NCBI GenBank assembly: GCA_934757245.1
Contig: CAKVLH010000001.1
Coordinates: forward strand, 62,001 to 126,000
Length of the DNA stretch: 64,000 nt
Reading direction: 5' to 3'
Source: an uncultured Candidatus Melainabacteria bacterium
GTDB taxonomy: Bacteria; Cyanobacteriota; Vampirovibrionia; Gastranaerophilales; Gastranaerophilaceae
This document shows, piece after piece, positions 36,174-45,900 of this stretch; position 1 is the stretch's first letter, and each line of letters opens with the position of its first letter. The position numbers and the translations under genes were made by a program. The notes under the pieces are model-generated. The model saw only the letters and a list, made by a program, of their open reading frames with translations. It had not been told where the DNA came from and ran no database searches.

Positions 36174-37409
36174 ATGAAAAACAATAAGGGGATACTATTT
36201 ACACTTATTTCGCTAGGTGCGTTGTTCTATTTCTTTGCAAATTTTCAAAGAATAGCAATCCCTGGTGCAGTTTTTGATTTGCTTCAACAGGAATTGTCTG
36301 TTAGTGCTCCTTATATTACGGCTTTTGGTGCGATTTTTATGTACCTTTATGCGATTAATCAATTGATTATAGGTGTTTTAGTTGATCGATTCGGTGGTTT
36401 GCGCGTAATGCTAACCGGCGGAATTATCCTTGGAATTGGTGCTTTACTATTCCCGATTTCAACTAATTTGCCCTTAATGTATTTTTCGCGTGTGTTGGTT
36501 GGTATTGGTGGAAGCTGTTTTTATTTGAGTTTAATTAGGGAACTTAGAGAATTTTATTCGGATAAAAACTTTGGAATTGCAATTTCCGTAATGCTTTGTA
36601 TTGGATATTGCGGTGGAATTGCGGCGAATGCTCCATTTGTATTCATGATGAAGTATATTAACTGGCGGATGATTTTAGTCATTTTAGCGTTGATTATTTT
36701 AGCAGGTGTTTTACTGTTTATACTTTTATCGCCGAAAGTTAAGTATCCTGAAATTAATCGGAATGTAAAATTAAGAACTTTGCCGTTCAGATTGGTTTTG
36801 CATAAAAAACACAATCGTAATTTATTTAGTTTTGCGTGCTGTAATTTCGGGATTTCTTATGCGATACAAGCGATTATTGGTAAAAAATTCCTCGAGGATT
36901 TTTGTGGAATGCCGACTGCAAAGTCTGCAATTACACTTTCGATAATGGCAATAATAGCGGCTGCTTTTAATATAATTAATGCTTCCGTTTGTAAAATATG
37001 CCACAATCATAGAGTTGTTTTTTTAAAAAATGCTTCTATTATTACGTTTGTTTCGCTTTTAATAATTTGTTTGTGTTTGATATTTAATATCAGAACAAGT
37101 TTAATTGCAGTAATATTCTTTGTTTTAGCTGGAAATGCGAGCTTGACTTCGTTGTTAGTTCCTGTTTTACACTTGACAAACAGGAAAATGGTATCAGGTA
37201 CGGCTGTTAGTATTATGAATTTCTGCTTCTTTACGATGGTTGGACTTTTGGGTACTGCAATGGGATTTCTTTTGAATCTTTTTGAACCTCAAAAAGTTGG
37301 CGAAGTTTTGGTTTACACAAACAAATCTTATTTGGCTGTTTTTGGACTATTCTTCTTGATAAGTGTATTTGAACTTTATAAGGCAATGAAACTTTCAAAT
37401 AAGTATTAG
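36174..37409 (+). CDS. MFS transporter
   Basis: A predicted 12-helix major facilitator transporter of 411 residues. The motif after TM2, GVLVDRFGGLRVM (about residues 65-77), matches MFS motif A (GxLaDrxGrrxxl). The N-half is well conserved and the C-half is diverged; substrate cannot be told. It begins 14 bases after clpP and may be read through from it, although its ribosome site is weak. Confidence 0.85.
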   Translation: MKNNKGILFTLISLGALFYFFANFQRIAIPGAVFDLLQQELSVSAPYITAFGAIFMYLYAINQLIIGVLVDRFGGLRVMLTGGIILGIGALLFPISTNLPLMYFSRVLVGIGGSCFYLSLIRELREFYSDKNFGIAISVMLCIGYCGGIAANAPFVFMMKYINWRMILVILALIILAGVLLFILLSPKVKYPEINRNVKLRTLPFRLVLHKKHNRNLFSFACCNFGISYAIQAIIGKKFLEDFCGMPTAKSAITLSIMAIIAAAFNIINASVCKICHNHRVVFLKNASIITFVSLLIICLCLIFNIRTSLIAVIFFVLAGNASLTSLLVPVLHLTNRKMVSGTAVSIMNFCFFTMVGLLGTAMGFLLNLFEPQKVGEVLVYTNKSYLAVFGLFFLISVFELYKAMKLSNKY

Positions 37410-37498
37410 TATTATATCTTTAGTAGCATTGGTAGCCTACGCTCAGTCTTTGCAAGAAGCAGTGATTATTGGAGCGACGAAGTAATCTATGCTCTTCG
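37410..37498. other. Non-coding spacer with a second repeat-like motif
   Basis: No gene. It contains GATTATTGGAGCGACGAAG near 37464, which resembles the widespread bacterial intergenic repeat ATTGCGAGGAGCGACGAAGCAATC. Only one copy is seen in this window. The large palindromic element starts right after it. Confidence 0.4.
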
Positions 37499-37623
37499 TT
37501 AATAATACCCTCTCCCGCCTTCGGCACCCTCTCCATGTAGAATTGATTGAAGGAGAGGGGAGCGATATGCGCTTGCATGGACGTCTTTAGCACGTCCCCT
37601 CCCTTGGGGGAGGGTGTTATTAA
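37499..37623 (+). mobile_element. 125-bp MITE-like palindromic element
   Basis: The ends are imperfect terminal inverted repeats: TTAATAATACCCTCTCCC (37499-37516) and, inverted, TTAATAACACCCTCCCCC (37606-37623), 15 of 18 matching. Inside are a CCCTCTCC/GGAGAGGG hairpin and a CCCTCCC/GGGAGGG hairpin, with no coding capacity. Partial copies lie at 20821 (inverted) and 59260. It could be a non-autonomous transposable element or a REP-like repeat. No transposase is in the window. Confidence 0.6.
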
Positions 37624-37635
37624 GTATTAAATCTA

Positions 37636-37723
37636 TTACAGCAACTGCAATGCGATTGCAGGAGTTTGATTGGCTGTGGAAAGTAAAGTTGCGACAGCTT
37701 GTTGTAGGATTTGGTTACGGATG
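37636..37723 (-). pseudogene. 3' remnant of a flagellin gene
   Basis: Read on the minus strand, this stretch encodes RNQILQQAVATLLSTANQ, TPAIALQLL and a stop. This is the conserved C-terminal D0 helix of bacterial flagellin (compare NILSQASQAMLAQANQ…NVLQLL in Bacillus Hag). Only about 28 codons remain; homology stops at the tRNA-Lys gene on one side, and the MITE-like element lies 12 bases beyond the stop. The rest of the gene is missing, so it is a remnant. Confidence 0.82.
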
Positions 37724-37735
37724 CAATAAAAAAAT

Positions 37736-37808
37736 TGCGCTTGGCGCGATTCGAACGCGCGACCTATCCCTTAAAAGGGGAGTGCTCTACCTGCTGAGCT
37801 ACAAGCGC
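37736..37808 (-). tRNA. tRNA-Lys (anticodon TTT)
   Basis: Minus-strand cloverleaf: acceptor GCGCTTG/CAAGCGC, D-stem GCTC/GAGC, anticodon loop CTTTTAA (anticodon TTT, reads AAA/AAG), T-arm GCGCG-TTCGAAT-CGCGC, discriminator A. The first pair of the anticodon stem is a C-T mismatch (CTCCC/GGGAT). CCA is not encoded. Confidence 0.94.
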
Positions 37809-37893
37809 AAATTTTATAAAAATTTACAAAAACTATTTATTTATCAATTAAACCTTTTATACTTCGGCTTGTGGACTGACCACAAGATTTATA

Positions 37894-38901
37894 TTACCAA
37901 GAACAAAATTTACTGTCAAGAGTTTTATTTGATATTTCTTTTATAATTTCTCTCACTTCGTCTGAAACATCGCTATCTTCTGTGATATTAGCTCTTACAA
38001 GTTTTGAAAACTCAGCCTTTTTAAACTCATGTACACCTTTTGTTTTGAAAATTAATTCCAAATTCTTAGCATTTGATAAATTTTCATCAAAATCTTCATC
38101 ATTTATAGAATTAAAATTCTGTAGATGTTTATTTATAGTTTTTATTATCAATGATTTTGGTAGCAAATCTTCAAATTCTCCGCATGACACAAGATGAATT
38201 TTATCAATGTTCCTTAATTTCGGTCTGATTTGTGCAATATTTTCTTCTGCATCTTTATCCAACAGTAAGAAAATTGGTAATTTAAGTTCTTCTGACAAAC
38301 GATAATACATTTTTACCACTTGGCTTTTACCGCCTGCCGGAATAACCTGTATTCCTTCTTGGTAGAAATCAAATCCCAAAAACTTTGAAAATGCCGGCAA
38401 CAAAGTTTCTTCTGTTAAACCCTCTACCAATAAAACCTTTACAATCGGGAATTTTAAGTAATGCTCATGACGCATTTGTTTTAAATCAGCATGCTCAGCA
38501 AGAGATTTAAGCCAACGCAAATTAACAACACAATTTTCATTAATAAGCTTAATTGCGTTCATATAATCGATTTTGTTATCAAGAAGAACTTGAGTTTGCT
38601 CATCATTTTTGAATACAGAGTTTTCGTAATTTTTTAATTTAGAATTGATGTTCAAAGAATTATCGCGCTCGTCAGCATTCAATATTTTAGTAAGTGAACT
38701 ATTCAGAATCTCAACTGCATAATCCTTAATTTCATTTACATCAACTTGTTCAAGTTCAACTTTTTTGAACTTAGGCTCAATTAAATTTCCCAAAATAATA
38801 TCAGAAAATACTCGTAAATACTTCTCTTTTGTTGGTTTAAAGCGTGTTAATCTATCTAATGATATTAAAATTTGTTCCTTTGTTAAATTTTTGTATTTCA
38901 A
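37894..38901 (-). CDS. Stand-alone TOPRIM-domain protein (OLD-like)
   Basis: The 335-residue protein has a helical N-terminal half and a TOPRIM nuclease/primase fold in the second half: VLLVEGLTEETLLPAF (about residue 153, catalytic Glu) and FLLLDKDAEE (about 222, the DxD metal site), then GEFEDLLP. This is the pattern of the OLD-family nuclease domain, but no Walker A ATPase domain is present here or in a neighbour. Related TOPRIM proteins act in anti-phage defence or DNA repair; that role here is only inferred. The start is TTG with AAAGGA upstream. It lies next to a tRNA and a repeat, a typical site for acquired genes. Confidence 0.75.
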   Translation of the reverse strand: MKYKNLTKEQILISLDRLTRFKPTKEKYLRVFSDIILGNLIEPKFKKVELEQVDVNEIKDYAVEILNSSLTKILNADERDNSLNINSKLKNYENSVFKNDEQTQVLLDNKIDYMNAIKLINENCVVNLRWLKSLAEHADLKQMRHEHYLKFPIVKVLLVEGLTEETLLPAFSKFLGFDFYQEGIQVIPAGGKSQVVKMYYRLSEELKLPIFLLLDKDAEENIAQIRPKLRNIDKIHLVSCGEFEDLLPKSLIIKTINKHLQNFNSINDEDFDENLSNAKNLELIFKTKGVHEFKKAEFSKLVRANITEDSDVSDEVREIIKEISNKTLDSKFCSW

Positions 38902-38956
38902 TGATTATCCTTTTATTATAAAATCATTTTATAATTTTTTAGCACAAAATTCAATT

Positions 38957-40429
38957 CTATTTTAAATATTTTGCTACTTTAACACCAACATCGTAGCGCT
39001 CACAATAGCGTTTAAGTTCTTTAATTACAACGCCGGAAAGCGCAAATACAGCAATTAAATTTGGTACGGCTAAAAACAAAGTTACGGCGTCAGACAGGTT
39101 AATTATGCTCTGAAAATTCATTGCTGATCCTGCTATTATGCATAAGCAGTAAATCGCTTGAAAAACGCGTGTTTTATTTTTTGAATCACCAAACAAGAAT
39201 CCCCAAGCTTTCAGTCCGTAAAAAGAACCGCAAAGCATTGTAGATAGTACGAAACAGCTTGCCATAACTGTCAACAAAATCGGATAAGCAGGGCAAATTG
39301 TTGCAAAAGCTTTTGATGTCAATTCGATACCTGCAATGCCATCAACTGTTAAATAAGCCTTAGAAACGACAATTACAAATGCTGTAGCAACGCCAACTAT
39401 AACAGTATCTACAAACGGTTGTAACATTGAAATAAACGCTTGTGCAACAGGTTTATTGGTGTTGACAGCTGAAAACGCAATTGGCGCAGTACCCAAACCT
39501 GATTCGTTTGCGAACATTGCACGTCTAAATCCCCAAAGTAAGCATGCAAAAGCTCCGCCTGTCATTGCGCGTGGCGAAAATGCTTCTTTAACAATTAAAA
39601 CAAGCGTTTCCGGCAAGTGATGAATATTTACCAAACACACTAAAAATGCGCTTGCAACATATAAACTGCACATAATCGGCGTTACTTTTGAAGTGAATTT
39701 TCCAATTGCTTTAATTCCGCCAATAATTGTAAACCAAGTAATAACGGCAACAATTGTACCTAAAATCCAACCGTTATTTGCAAAAAAGCTGTTATCTCCG
39801 CCCGTTACTTCTGTAAATTGTGCGGTCATAGCGTTAATTTGAAATAAATTCCACCCCCCAATCATCGCAAAAATACAGCATACAGCGTAAGTTTTAGCCA
39901 AAATCGGAGCAAATTTTTGAGAGTATTTTCCTCTTAAACCAACAAGAATGTAATACATAGGCCCGCCGGATACTGTACCGTCCGGATTTGTATTTCTGAA
40001 TTTTACTCCAAGTAAAACTTCTGAAAATTTTAGCGCCATTGAGAAAAATCCTGCAATAATCATCCAGAAAATTACCCCAGGGCCTCCAATTGAGACTGCT
40101 GCTGCAGAACCTGCAACATTACCGATTCCGGCAGACGCTGAAATAGTTGCGCTAAGCGCTTGAAAAGATGATAATTCACCTTTTTTCTTTCTTTGATAAC
40201 CGCTTGGATTATTGTGTTTATAGTTATTGGTAATCAGTTTTATGGCGTGTTTAAAGCCCCAAACACCAATAAAACCTGTTCTAATTGTAAAATAAATAGC
40301 TGCAAAAATAAGCAGAGCAATCAAAAATTCTACTTTAACTCCACCTATTGTGATATACGAAAATATTAATCCCGAAACCTTGTCAGCTATTGGGGATAGC
40401 AAGCTATCTATAACGGCATCTAAACTCAT
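38957..40429 (-). CDS. Sodium/alanine(glycine) symporter, AGCS family
   Basis: An inner-membrane amino-acid:Na+ symporter of 490 residues with about 11 TM helices. Family marks include GNVAGSAAAVSIGGPGVIFWM, FSEVLLGVKFRNTNPDGTVSGGPMYYI, FRRAMFANESGLGTAPIAF and a C-terminal GLKAWGFLFG. It is transcribed away from rfbC. Alanine or glycine uptake is inferred from the family. Confidence 0.94.
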   Translation of the reverse strand: MSLDAVIDSLLSPIADKVSGLIFSYITIGGVKVEFLIALLIFAAIYFTIRTGFIGVWGFKHAIKLITNNYKHNNPSGYQRKKKGELSSFQALSATISASAGIGNVAGSAAAVSIGGPGVIFWMIIAGFFSMALKFSEVLLGVKFRNTNPDGTVSGGPMYYILVGLRGKYSQKFAPILAKTYAVCCIFAMIGGWNLFQINAMTAQFTEVTGGDNSFFANNGWILGTIVAVITWFTIIGGIKAIGKFTSKVTPIMCSLYVASAFLVCLVNIHHLPETLVLIVKEAFSPRAMTGGAFACLLWGFRRAMFANESGLGTAPIAFSAVNTNKPVAQAFISMLQPFVDTVIVGVATAFVIVVSKAYLTVDGIAGIELTSKAFATICPAYPILLTVMASCFVLSTMLCGSFYGLKAWGFLFGDSKNKTRVFQAIYCLCIIAGSAMNFQSIINLSDAVTLFLAVPNLIAVFALSGVVIKELKRYCERYDVGVKVAKYLK

Positions 40430-40521
40430 AATTCTATTCTATTATAAAAATGCGCTCGACTACGAAGTTTGTAACGAATTGTTACAGAATTGAACTTTCT
40501 TTTTCATGTTAAAATAAATTT

Positions 40522-41064
40522 ATGCCTTTTGAATTTATAAAACAAGTAATTTCAGATGTAATATTAATCAAACCGCAAATTTTTGGCGACAATCGTGGTT
40601 TTTTCATGGAAACTTATAAGAAATCTGATTTCGCAAAAAATGGCATTAATACAGATTTTGTGCAAGATAATTATTCCAGCTCAACAAAAGGCGTTTTAAG
40701 AGGTTTGCACTATCAAGAACCTCCATTTGCTCAAGCAAAGCTTGTTAGATGTATAAAAGGGAGAATCTATGATGTAGCGGTTGATATTCGCAAAGATTCT
40801 CCAACATTTGCGAAATATGTACGAGTTGAACTTTCGGAAGAAAATAAGCACATGCTTTTTATACCTGAAGGTTTTGCGCATGGTTTTGTTGTGCTATCAG
40901 ATTGCGCAGAATTAATTTACAAGACTTCAAAAGAATTCGCTCCACAAGCTGATAGAGGCATTTTTTGGAATGATGAGGATATTAATATTGATTGGGAAAT
41001 TGATTTTGAACCTATTTTGTCAGAAAAAGATAAATATCAACCAAGATTGAAGGAGATTTCATGA
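40522..41064 (+). CDS. rfbC: dTDP-4-dehydrorhamnose 3,5-epimerase
   Basis: RfbC makes dTDP-4-dehydro-L-rhamnose in the dTDP-L-rhamnose pathway for surface polysaccharides. The 180-residue cupin has DNRGFFMETYKKSDF, catalytic His in VLRGLHYQ (about residue 62), KLVRCIKGRIYDVAVDIR and FIPEGFAHGF. It overlaps rfbD by 4 bases. rfbA and rfbB are not in the window. Confidence 0.96.
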   Translation: MPFEFIKQVISDVILIKPQIFGDNRGFFMETYKKSDFAKNGINTDFVQDNYSSSTKGVLRGLHYQEPPFAQAKLVRCIKGRIYDVAVDIRKDSPTFAKYVRVELSEENKHMLFIPEGFAHGFVVLSDCAELIYKTSKEFAPQADRGIFWNDEDINIDWEIDFEPILSEKDKYQPRLKEIS

Positions 41065-41885
41065 AAGTCTTAGTAACAGGTGCTAATGGCATGCTCGGGC
41101 AAGATTTATGCCCTATTCTGGAAGATTACGGGTACGATGTTATTGAAACAGATATTGACAATCTGGATATAACTAATGAATTTGCTGTACACAAAGTTAT
41201 TTCAGTCGAAAATCCTGATTATGTAATCCATTGCGTGGCTTACACAAATGTTGATAAAGCTGAAGAAGAATTTGAGCAAGCGAAATTGATTAATGTAGTT
41301 GGCACGGAAAATGTTGCAAAAGCTTGTGCTAAAAATGATGCAATATTAGTTTATGTTTCAACAGATTATATTTTTGATGGTAAAAAACAAGCTCCTTATG
41401 AGATTGATGACAAACCAAATCCGATAAATAACTACGGATTAACAAAGTTTCAAGGTGAAGAAGCTGTAAAAAAATACTGTAAAGATTATTATATTGCGCG
41501 CACCAGTTGGCTTTACGGTCATCATGGTAAGAATTTTGTAGAAACAATGATTGCTCATAAAAATGACGAAATTCTAAAAGTTGTAAATGATCAAATAGGT
41601 TGTCCGACATGGACTGTTGAGCTTTCTAATGGTATTATTAAAATGCTGGAAGAGTTTGAATATGGCACGTATCATATTTGTGGAAGCGGTCAAACAAGTT
41701 GGTATGAGTTTGCAAAAGAAATATTTGAATATTTAGATATAAGCGTGAATTTGCAACCTTGCAAAACCGAAGATTATCCAAGACCGGCAAAAAGACCGCA
41801 ATATAGCGCGATGAACAATCATAAAATTTGCAGAAATTGGAAGCAAGCTTTGCATGATTATTTAGATTTAAGAATAGAGGAATAA
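41061..41885 (+). CDS. rfbD: dTDP-4-dehydrorhamnose reductase
   Basis: RfbD reduces dTDP-4-dehydrorhamnose to dTDP-L-rhamnose with NAD(P)H. The 274-residue SDR enzyme has the Rossmann motif VTGANGMLGQDL (residues 4-15), VSTDYIFDG, and the YGLTKFQGEE Tyr-x-x-x-Lys site, then RTSWLYG. It is coupled to rfbC (ATGA overlap) and followed by dxr after one base, so the three form one operon. Confidence 0.96.
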   Translation: MKVLVTGANGMLGQDLCPILEDYGYDVIETDIDNLDITNEFAVHKVISVENPDYVIHCVAYTNVDKAEEEFEQAKLINVVGTENVAKACAKNDAILVYVSTDYIFDGKKQAPYEIDDKPNPINNYGLTKFQGEEAVKKYCKDYYIARTSWLYGHHGKNFVETMIAHKNDEILKVVNDQIGCPTWTVELSNGIIKMLEEFEYGTYHICGSGQTSWYEFAKEIFEYLDISVNLQPCKTEDYPRPAKRPQYSAMNNHKICRNWKQALHDYLDLRIEE

Positions 41886-41886
41886 A

Positions 41887-42993
41887 ATGAAGAGAAAGAT
41901 AAGTATATTAGGTTCTACAGGTTCTATAGGACGTCAAGCCTTAGAAGTTATTGAAAAATTACAGGACAAATTTGAAATATTAGCTTTAACTGCAGGTGGA
42001 AATACGGAGCTTCTAAATGAACAAATAAAAAGATTTAAACCTAAATATGCTTATGCAGAAGATATAAGCAAAATTGAAGGTGCTATACCTTTGAGCTTAG
42101 ATGAAATTTGTTCAAACAAAGATAACGATATTATTTTAGTTGCTGTGTCTGGGAGAATAGGTTTAAGACCTACAATAACAGCAATTAACAATGGAATTGA
42201 TATCGCTTTAGCTAACAAAGAAACTCTTGTAATGGCCGGTGATATTGTTATGAACCTTGCTAAATCTAAAGGAGTGAAGATTATCCCCGTAGATAGTGAA
42301 CATTGTGCTATTCATCAATGCATTAAAGATATTGCACAAGTTGATAAACTTATTATTACAGCATCCGGCGGTCCATTCTTAAAGAAAACTGTTGAAGATA
42401 TGAAAAATGCGACTGTTGAACAAGCGTTAGCTCATCCGCGTTGGAATATGGGACGCAAAATTACGGTTGATAGTGCAACTCTTATGAACAAAGGTTTGGA
42501 AGTTATAGAAGCGCATCATTTGTTCGGCATGGATTACGATGATATACAAGTGGTTGTGCATCCGCAAAGTATTGTGCATTCTGCAATAGAATATGTTGAC
42601 GGAAGTGTAATCGCACAACTCGGTTTACCTAGTATGCATATTCCAATACAATATGCAATTACGTATCCCGAACGTTATGAGGGAATAAAGTCTAAAAGCT
42701 TTAGCTTTGCAGAGATTGCGCGTTTAGATTTTGAAGAACCAAACTGGGAAAAATTTAAGGCTTTAAAGTTAGCCTATGAAGCTGGTAGAGTTGGAGGAAC
42801 TGCAACCGTTTGCTTAAATGCATCAAATGAAGAGGCAGTTTTTGCGTTCTTGAAAGGTCAAATAAAATTATTTGATATCATTGATTCCGTAGAAAAAATG
42901 ATGTCGCAACATACTGTTATAAGCAATCCGACATTGGATGAAATATTTGCTGTAGATGAAGAAATCAGACGCAAAACCAGAGAGTTATTCTAG
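41887..42993 (+). CDS. dxr: 1-deoxy-D-xylulose 5-phosphate reductoisomerase
   Basis: Dxr (IspC) makes 2-C-methyl-D-erythritol 4-phosphate in the MEP route to isoprenoids. The 368-residue enzyme has GSTGSIGRQALEVIE (residues 8-22, NADPH binding), LANKETLVMAG, PVDSEHCAIHQC, ASGGPF and the metal/substrate segment MGRKITVDSATLMNKGLEVIEAHHLF. It is somewhat shorter than the E. coli enzyme (398). It ends 3 bases from the dnaE stop on the other strand. Confidence 0.97.
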   Translation: MKRKISILGSTGSIGRQALEVIEKLQDKFEILALTAGGNTELLNEQIKRFKPKYAYAEDISKIEGAIPLSLDEICSNKDNDIILVAVSGRIGLRPTITAINNGIDIALANKETLVMAGDIVMNLAKSKGVKIIPVDSEHCAIHQCIKDIAQVDKLIITASGGPFLKKTVEDMKNATVEQALAHPRWNMGRKITVDSATLMNKGLEVIEAHHLFGMDYDDIQVVVHPQSIVHSAIEYVDGSVIAQLGLPSMHIPIQYAITYPERYEGIKSKSFSFAEIARLDFEEPNWEKFKALKLAYEAGRVGGTATVCLNASNEEAVFAFLKGQIKLFDIIDSVEKMMSQHTVISNPTLDEIFAVDEEIRRKTRELF

Positions 42994-42996
42994 CGA

Positions 42997-45900
42997 TTAT
43001 ACTTCTAAAGGTTGGTCTAAAGAGCGAATTGTAACATCCATTGTGCTCGGAAATACCTGTTGCATATGGCTAACTAAATCGTTTGTAGAACTTACCCAGA
43101 AAATTGGTGCCGTTAAAATCTTAGGACTGTAACCGTCAACCGGTGGTAATTTAAACATTACAGGGTCATCGCCGTGATGCTTAGCCAAAATGTTTTTGAT
43201 TCCGCAGAGTTCTTCATACTTAACATCGCGTTTCAATTCTAAAGTTACGATATTAGAGTTTTCAACAGATTTTACGTTATCAATAAGAACGCTTACAGTA
43301 CCTTCTTCTCCGCGGTGTTGAACCTTGCCTGTTATAACAACTTTGTTATCTTGAACAAGCATTTCGCCGAATTCCATGAGTTTTTTATGGAAGCAAACGC
43401 AATCAACTTTTCCTGTCAAATCTTCCAAAGTTACAAATCTCAAGAATTTAGACGGATCTTTTTTTGTCGGAATTTGTCTTGTTGCGGTAACCAGTCCACA
43501 AAGAGTTACAACATCATCTTCCTTAACCTCACTTAATTCTGCAACCCTATGCGTCATTAAAAATGGCAATTTATCACGAATTGAGAAAAGCGGATGTGAG
43601 GTTACATAAAAACCTAAAAATTCTTTTTCAAATAACTGAATTTCTTTATCAGTATACTCGGCATCACTTCCGACAAGCTGATATTGTACATTCTCAAATT
43701 CATTATCACCGCCTAAAGCCGAAAATAGACTAACTTGTCCCATAGCTCTATCTTTAGCTTCTTTTGAGGTTACATCTAAAATATGTTCCATATTTTCAAA
43801 AAGCTGTTTTCTGCTTTTTTCGATATTAGAAAATGCGCCGGCTTTAATTAAACCTTCTAAAGATTTTTTATTAACGTATTTTGCATCAACTCGTTTGCAA
43901 AAATCAAAAATATTTTTAAAATCACCGTTCTCTTCACGCTCTTTTATAATCGCTTCAACAACAGGCGCACCAACTCCTTTAATCGCAGCCATACCAAAAC
44001 GTATATTTTCTCCGTCAGGCGCGTACTCTAAGTATGATTTATTAATATCAGGCGCTAAAACTTTACTGCCAAGTCTTTGAGCTTCTTCAATATAAAGCTG
44101 AGTTTGGTCTTTATTGTCAGCAACACTTGAAAGTAGTGCTGAAAAATATTCAACAGGATAGTGCGTTTTTAAATACGCCGTTTGATATGCTACAAACGCA
44201 TAAGCTGCTGAGTGCGACCTGTTAAAACAATATGAAGCGAACGCAAGAATTTGGTTGAAGAGTTTTTCTGCGTCCTCTTTTTTCATATCGTGTTTTGCAG
44301 ATGCGGCAATAAATTTACCTCTCTGCTCTTCCATTGTTTTAAGGTCTTTTTTACCCATCATACGACGGACTTGGTCGGCTTGACCAAGTGAATAGTCTGC
44401 TAAGACTTGGAAAACCTGCATGATTTGTTCTTGATAAACAATTGTTCCATAAGTATCTTTAAGCACAGGCTCTAGAAGCGGATGTGCATAAGTAATCTCT
44501 TGCTTACCGTGTTTTCTGGCTACGAAATCATCAACCATGCCGGAACCCAAAGGACCAGGTCTAAATAACGCAACCAACGCGCCTAAATCTTCAAAAACGT
44601 CAGGTTTTAGACGTTTAACAAGATTCATCATACCTTGTGATTCTAACTGGAATACACCTATTGTTTCACCACGTACAAGCATTTCATAGGTAGGTTTATC
44701 GTCAAGAGGAATATTGTTAATGTCAACATCTATCCCACGATATTTTTTAACCATTTTACAAGTTTTTGTAATCATGGTTAAGTTTCTTAATCCCAAAAAG
44801 TCCATTTTAAGAAGGTCTAAAACTTCTGTTGCTTCGTGTTTAGGATAACCTGTTTGAACAATGCCGTCCTTAGAAGGTTGTACCGGTAAAATTGTATCCA
44901 AAGGCGCGTGAGAAATAATTACACCCGCAGCGTGAGTACCAGTTCCGCACTTTAAACCTTCAATTGCAATCGCCATATCAACCCAACGTTTGAAGCTTAT
45001 TGTTTTTCCGCTTTCAGGGTTCATTATTTGATAATCTTCATCATAAAGCTGTTTAAAATCGGATGTGCCTTCCGCAGCCACAATATCACGAAGCCATTCA
45101 GCTTTTGGGTTAGATGCTCTTGCGACATCGAGAGCCGGTTCAATTAAACCTGTAATTCTGTTACTTTCGGCAAAAGGAACTTGTAGAACACGTCCAACAC
45201 CTTTAAAAGCTGCTTTTGGCGCATAAGTTGAAAATGTAATAATCTGACAAACCTTATCTTCACCATATTTTTTTGTAACATAATCAATAACATCACCACG
45301 TTTTTCGATACAAAAGTCGATATCAATATCGGGCATGGTAAAACGTTCAGGATTCAAAAATCTTTCAAACAACAGTTTGTGATAAATCGGGTCAATATCT
45401 GTAATTTCCAAGGCATAAGCTACTACCGAACCCGCAGCAGAACCTCTACCGGGGCCTACAGGAATATCATGAGTTTTTGCAAAGTGAATAAAGTCCCACG
45501 TAATCATGAAGTACGCAGGAAAACCCATGTGATTGATTACACCCAACTCATATTTAGCACGTTTAATAATATCCTCAGGAGGCGGATCTCCGTAACGCTT
45601 CTTTAAACCTTCAAATACAATGTGTTCCAAGTAGTTTTCAATACCTTGAATATACTTAGCTTCTTCCATAACATCGGCTGAATTTTCGGTTTTGTTTTTC
45701 TTCTTTAATCGTTCGATAATTTTAGGATCAACATCATCAGAAGTGAATATAAATTCTTCAGGAACATCATAATGAGGAAGCGGTGCATTATGCAATTCAA
45801 TTTCTACATTACATTTATTTGCAATTTCTTCTGTATTAGCACAGCATTCTTCAAAAGTCGCGTCGTCCATCCAAGAAAAAGCCTTACGCATTTCTTCTTT

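Noticed and set aside
37410..37498. Small gene upstream of the MITE-like element
   Set aside because: No start with a ribosome site and no open frame of useful length; the sequence looks like another intergenic repeat.
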